Below, one piece after another: positions 59,042 through 64,000 of a DNA stretch of 64,000 nt; the stretch's first letter is position 1; each line of letters opens with the position of its first letter. Position numbers and translations under genes: made by a program. Source of the stretch: Micrococcaceae bacterium Sec5.7 (GTDB taxonomy: Bacteria; Actinomycetota; Actinomycetes; Actinomycetales; Micrococcaceae). The DNA is taken from contig CP144169.1 of the NCBI GenBank assembly GCA_039636785.1, positions 4,243,195 through 4,307,194 on the forward strand, read 5' to 3'. The notes under the pieces were generated by a model. That model saw nothing but the letters and a program-made list of their open reading frames with translations. It did no database searches and was not told the origin of the DNA.

Positions 59042-61384
59042 ATGGCAATCATCACCGCAGACCGCGCCCGGTTCCCCAACCACCCCTGGCAACTCGTGGA
59101 AACCAGCCACGTCCAGGGCAACGCCGGCGCGCTGGAAACCCTGTTTGCCCTGGGCAACGGACACCTCGGCATCCGTGGCGCCCACTCGGCCGCGGCCGAC
59201 GCCGATCTCCCGGGCAGTTTCATCAACGGCCTCCACGAGATCTGGGACATCAAGCACGCCGAGAACGCCTTCGGCTTTGCCCGCACCGGCCAGCGGATCC
59301 TCTACATTCCGGACGTCAACAACTTCACCGTGATCATCGACGGCGAAACCCTCAGCCTGGCCGAATCCGCAGTGCTCGACTACAGGCGCACCGTTGACTT
59401 TGCCACCGGCATCTACGAATGCCGCATCACGTGGCAGTGCCGCTCCGGGGCCACTGTGACCACCACCGAGCGCCGTGCCGTGGGATTCACATCGCGTGGC
59501 AGCATGGGCATCTCGCTGGAACTATCGGCGGACCAGGACGTGGCCGCGGACGTCACATCATCCGTCATCAACCGCCAGGACCAGCCTGTTGACGAGCATT
59601 CGGCGCATGACCCCCGCCGTGCCGGCCGGCACGCCGGGCGTGTCCTGTTGCCGTTGAGGCTCGACGGCGGCGACGGCTCGCTCCGTCTCTCCTGGGAAGC
59701 CGCGGTTTCCAAGCAACGCGTGGGGATCGCCGTCGATCATTGGACATCCGCCGGACTGCAGCCATTCGAGACCCGGGTGGACCAGGACGACAGCAGCGTC
59801 CGCTACGTTCTGGTGGTGGGCGCGGGCGAGCCCTTCCGGCTGGAAAAGAGCGTCAGCTACGCCTCGGGCCGTGGTGTCCAGGATTCCGGGCAGGACGCGG
59901 CGGAGGCGGCGGAACCCGGGCTGAAGCCGGTCGGCGAGATCTTCGCCGAGAGCGAAACGCACTACCGCGGCTATTGGGCCACCACGGACATTCTGGTGGG
60001 TGGCCAGCCGGAGCTGCAGCAGGCCATCCGCTGGAACCTGTTCCAGCTGGCGCAGGCCACGGCGCGCGCCGATGTGGCGGGCATCCCGGCCAAGGGTGTG
60101 AGCGGCTCCGGCTACGAAGGGCACTATTTCTGGGACCAGGAGGTGTACCTCCTGCCCTACCTGACGTATTCAAACCCCGACGGCGCCCGCCAGGTTCTGG
60201 AGTTCCGTCACGAGATGCTTCCGGACGCCAAGGTCAGGGCCAAGGAGCTCAGCGTGCACGGCGCACTGTTCCCGTGGCGCACCATCAACGGGCTCGAAGC
60301 CAGCGCCTACTACGCGGCCGGCACCGCGCAGTTCCACATTGCGGCGGCCATCGCCTTCGCCACCAACAGGTACCTCTGGGCGAGCGGAGATAACGGCTTC
60401 CGCGACGGAATGGGTGCGGACCTGCTGATCGAAACCGCCCGTATGTGGGTTTCGCTGGGATTCTTCGGGAAGGACGGGCTCTTCCACATCCATGGGGTCA
60501 CCGGCCCGGACGAGTACACCGCCGTGGTCAACGACAACCTGTACACCAACGTGATGGCCCGGTTTAACCTGCGGGCCGCGGCGGCATTGGACCACCCGGA
60601 GATTGACGACGACGAGCGCCAGCTGTGGCAGGCTGCCGCGAATCTTATGCAGCTGCCCTTCGACGAGCGCATGCAGGTGCACTCGCAGGACAACGACTTC
60701 ATGACCCTTGAGCCGTGGGACTGGAACACCCCGCGCTCCAAATACCCGCTGCTGCTCAATTTCCATCCGCTGGTGATCTACCGTCACCAGGTGCTGAAGC
60801 AGGCGGACACCGTGCTGGCCATGTTCCTGCAGTGGCAGGATTTCACGGCCGAGCAAAAACGCCGCGCGTTCGACTTCTACGATCCCATCACCACCGGCGA
60901 CTCCACGCTGTCCGCCTGTGTGCAGGGCATCATGGCGGCCGAAGTGGGCTACCCCAAGGCCGCACTGGACCACTTCACCAACGCTGCATTCATTGATCTG
61001 GACGACACCCACGGCAACACCATCGACGGTGTGCACATCGCTTCCGCCGGCGGCGTGTGGAGCTCGCTCGTATGTGGCTTTGCCGGGCTGCGCGACCAGG
61101 GGCCGGTACCGTTCTTCGATCCGCGCCTGCCGGGGGAGTGGGACGGGCTGTCCTTCCACCTCAAGATCCAGGGCCGGCTGCTGTTCGTGGAACTGGACCC
61201 GGAGGCTATTTCGCTGAGTATCCGTGAGGGTTCGCCGCTGGAGATCAATGTCCGCGGCGAACTGCACACCGTCGGGGCGGATCCGGTGCGGGTTGCGCTG
61301 GATCCGGTCGAAGTCCCGGAACCTACCGTCTTCCCCAGCGGACTTCCGACGGCGAGCATCCCCGTGGTGCGCGCCCGCGCCTGA
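59042..61384 (+). CDS. Glycoside hydrolase family 65 disaccharide phosphorylase
   Basis: 780 residues. N-terminal beta-sandwich (NGHLGIRGAHS), (alpha/alpha)6 barrel with GYEGHYFWDQEVYLLPYLTY (His/Trp and phosphate site) and the catalytic Glu491 in HGVTGPDEYTAVVN; YRHQVLKQADTVLAMFL and GNTIDGVHIASAGGVW follow. Such enzymes split maltose, trehalose or kojibiose with phosphate to beta-glucose 1-phosphate and glucose. The specificity loop cannot be judged by eye. AAAGGA lies before the ATG. The neighbour pgmB completes a phosphorolytic pathway. Confidence 0.93.
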   Translation: MAIITADRARFPNHPWQLVETSHVQGNAGALETLFALGNGHLGIRGAHSAAADADLPGSFINGLHEIWDIKHAENAFGFARTGQRILYIPDVNNFTVIIDGETLSLAESAVLDYRRTVDFATGIYECRITWQCRSGATVTTTERRAVGFTSRGSMGISLELSADQDVAADVTSSVINRQDQPVDEHSAHDPRRAGRHAGRVLLPLRLDGGDGSLRLSWEAAVSKQRVGIAVDHWTSAGLQPFETRVDQDDSSVRYVLVVGAGEPFRLEKSVSYASGRGVQDSGQDAAEAAEPGLKPVGEIFAESETHYRGYWATTDILVGGQPELQQAIRWNLFQLAQATARADVAGIPAKGVSGSGYEGHYFWDQEVYLLPYLTYSNPDGARQVLEFRHEMLPDAKVRAKELSVHGALFPWRTINGLEASAYYAAGTAQFHIAAAIAFATNRYLWASGDNGFRDGMGADLLIETARMWVSLGFFGKDGLFHIHGVTGPDEYTAVVNDNLYTNVMARFNLRAAAALDHPEIDDDERQLWQAAANLMQLPFDERMQVHSQDNDFMTLEPWDWNTPRSKYPLLLNFHPLVIYRHQVLKQADTVLAMFLQWQDFTAEQKRRAFDFYDPITTGDSTLSACVQGIMAAEVGYPKAALDHFTNAAFIDLDDTHGNTIDGVHIASAGGVWSSLVCGFAGLRDQGPVPFFDPRLPGEWDGLSFHLKIQGRLLFVELDPEAISLSIREGSPLEINVRGELHTVGADPVRVALDPVEVPEPTVFPSGLPTASIPVVRARA

Positions 61385-61461
61385 CTCATCCTCCCGGAGG
61401 GTGCCGACGCGGCGTCCAAGGCGCTCGCGGGGATCGCCGGAATGGCGGCGTCGAGTCGGCC

Positions 61462-62853
<1,392 letters not shown>

Positions 62854-63019
62854 GGAGTAAGTTTAGGCCGACGCAAAACCAAGGGGAACGGGCATGGAAA
62901 ATGAAGCCGACCCCGCAGTCCGGACCATGGCGGCCGCCGCGGCCGTGAACTTCTCGCGGTAGCGGGCCGGTCCGGCCCGGGACAACCGGAATCAGACCCA
63001 ACCCGGATAAGGTCGAAGC

Positions 63020-63610
63020 ATGGGTACCCTTCCCGCCGGAACGTGGCGACGCAGCATGGCCTTCATCGGCGCCAATCCAGGCCTTGCGCTGCATCCGGTG
63101 GACCGTCACGGCGTGCAGGTTCCCGGCGAACCCGCCAGCTGCTTCGCCTCATTCTGGATGGCCGACTGGTCCCGCTGGGGCACCGGAAACGCCCTCCTGA
63201 TCGCCACCCTCCAGGGCTGGCGCAGTTACGGCGCCAACGAGCTCTTCGCGTCCACGCTCGCCTCGGAACTGACCCGCCATTTTCCGGAGGCGGCCCGCTT
63301 CCCGCTGAACCAGCTCACCCACACACGGGACGAGTTCGACGTCGAACTGGACCTTGAGCACGGATTCCGTGCCATCGGACGCAAGGCTGAGATGGAAATA
63401 TCCGGGGTGCTTGACCGCCGGCACTTTTCCGCGCCTGACTTTCAGCTGGGTGACCGAACGGCTTCAATGAACAACGTCTACCTGCCATGCAGCACCGGGC
63501 GGCTCGCCGAATTCGGGGTCGAATGGCCCGGTGCCGCAACCGTGTACCCGGGGCCGCGGGGGCCGTCGTCGTCTGCCTATATAGCGATGGCGGAGTCCTG
63601 GGTGATGTAG
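63020..63610 (+). CDS. Conserved-looking hypothetical protein (196 aa)
   Basis: MGTLPAGTWRRSMAFIGANP, then ASCFASFWMADWSRWGTGNA, LLIATLQGWRSYGANELFAS and FPLNQLTHTRDEFDVELDLE. The sequence looks like one globular domain with several Trp, ending in a Pro/Gly-rich stretch. No signal peptide or membrane helix. I do not recognise the family. Codon use fits the genome. It is followed after 117 bases by another gene on the same strand. Confidence 0.6.
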   Translation: MGTLPAGTWRRSMAFIGANPGLALHPVDRHGVQVPGEPASCFASFWMADWSRWGTGNALLIATLQGWRSYGANELFASTLASELTRHFPEAARFPLNQLTHTRDEFDVELDLEHGFRAIGRKAEMEISGVLDRRHFSAPDFQLGDRTASMNNVYLPCSTGRLAEFGVEWPGAATVYPGPRGPSSSAYIAMAESWVM

Positions 63611-63727
63611 GCGTACGCGGCCCGGCCGGCAGGGCCGCGCCGTGGTGGCTGCGCCTTGGTGGCCGTGCCCTAGTGTTAAGGAAACACAACAGCCCCGGCT
63701 GTGAGGCAGGCTAAGTCAGAGGTGAAG

Positions 63728-64000
63728 ATGGCCAAGCGAAGCAACCCGGCAGTGAAAATTGCCCAGGAAACCGCCCATAATGCAGTGTTCGACGCCGACG
63801 GCAAACCCAAGCCCGGCGTCCACAATCTGCTGCTCAAGGCCGTGAATGTCCAGCGCCCCCTGGTGCTGGCCAACATCCGCAGGCTCCAGCGGAAATACCC
63901 ACGCGCCTCAGCGGCACAGCTCGCGGCCAAGCTGGAACGCGACTACCTCGCGGCCGTGACCGGCGGTGGGGGGCGGGGGGGGGGGCCCCCCCGCGGCCGC
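63728..64000 (+). CDS. Hypothetical protein, 3' end outside window
   Basis: Begins MAKRSNPAVKIAQETAHNAV, then HNLLLKAVNVQRPLVLANIR and RRLQRKYPRASAAQLAAKLE, RDYLAAVTGGG. AGAGG lies 6 bases before the ATG at 63728. This start resembles actinobacterial proteins whose later part has glycine-rich membrane segments (EcsC-like), but that part is not in the window and the last ~35 bases are a doubtful G/C run, so the C-terminal residues should not be trusted. Confidence 0.5.
   Translation, partial: MAKRSNPAVKIAQETAHNAVFDADGKPKPGVHNLLLKAVNVQRPLVLANIRRLQRKYPRASAAQLAAKLERDYLAAVTGGGGRGGGPPRGR
63964..64000. other. G/C homopolymer run ending in GCGGCCGC
   Basis: A long run of G followed by a run of C forms a self-complementary end, and the window stops exactly at a NotI recognition sequence. 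This does not look like coding sequence and probably marks an assembly or cloning boundary. Confidence 0.6.

Overview
The window is 64 kb of GC-rich chromosome from an actinobacterium, most likely Arthrobacter or a close relative in the Micrococcaceae. This is inferred from gene content and codon use (a DtxR/IdeR-type iron box before desABCD, an MmyB-type regulator, the small membrane protein family DUF6458, LigD of Pol-PE-Lig order, GTG/TTG starts), not from a marker gene. No rRNA, tRNA or CRISPR array was recognised.

Layout. 1-7.6 kb: the tail of a MocR-like PLP enzyme, a frameshifted immunity-family pseudogene, an SDR and two aldo-keto reductases read away from an MmyB-type regulator, a 61-residue Cys-containing small protein, a ketoacyl-ACP synthase and a dodecin. 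7.7-13.7 kb is a gene graveyard with insertion sequences: a sulfatase-modifying-factor-like pseudogene with an internal deletion, an alpha/beta-hydrolase tail, a protein of 28-residue repeats, an IS5-type element, an IS630 tail, a secreted/soluble gene pair and an IS701-type element with a broken 3' end. 13.8-17.4 kb: slipin, VOC, cupin, PEBP-like protein and a lipoprotein.

17.4-20.8 kb is a four-carbon sugar-acid (threonate/erythronate-like) catabolic pair, kinase plus dehydrogenase, divergent from a GntR/FCD regulator; both sides of the shared promoter carry TGTCnGACA sites. 20.8-23.1 kb: DUF1304 protein, acyltransferase-3 and a GNAT. 23.2-28.7 kb: a LacI regulator divergent from a ChvE/MmsA/MmsB-type sugar ABC importer with its operator and a highly structured leader. 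28.7-31.4 kb: AKR, GAF-ANTAR protein and small proteins. 31.7-37.3 kb is an intact, translationally coupled desABCD operon for desferrioxamine-type hydroxamate siderophore synthesis behind an iron box. 37.3-43.2 kb: TPR protein, SDR, FUSC and MHS-family transporters, DUF2231 protein and two small hydrophilic proteins.

43.3-47.2 kb is a two-gene NHEJ module (ligD divergent from ku) with a SAP-like small protein. 47.4-51.4 kb: an SDR, an IS3-type element and two GNATs. 51.6-56.3 kb: a type IB topoisomerase pseudogene with a large internal deletion, then the complete fructose PTS operon fruR-fruK-fruA-ptsH. 56.5-64 kb: DUF6458 protein, a possible glutaminase fossil, an esterase, then pgmB plus a GH65 disaccharide phosphorylase behind a LacI-type operator, an MFS protein with a hexanucleotide repeat tail, and unknown genes. 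The last 40 bases are a G/C homopolymer run that ends in a NotI site and looks like an unreliable contig end.

I did not find a convincing novel multi-gene system. The most informative signals are regulatory (paired operators, iron box, structured leaders) and evolutionary (at least five decayed genes, two of them with clear internal deletions, and three insertion sequences).
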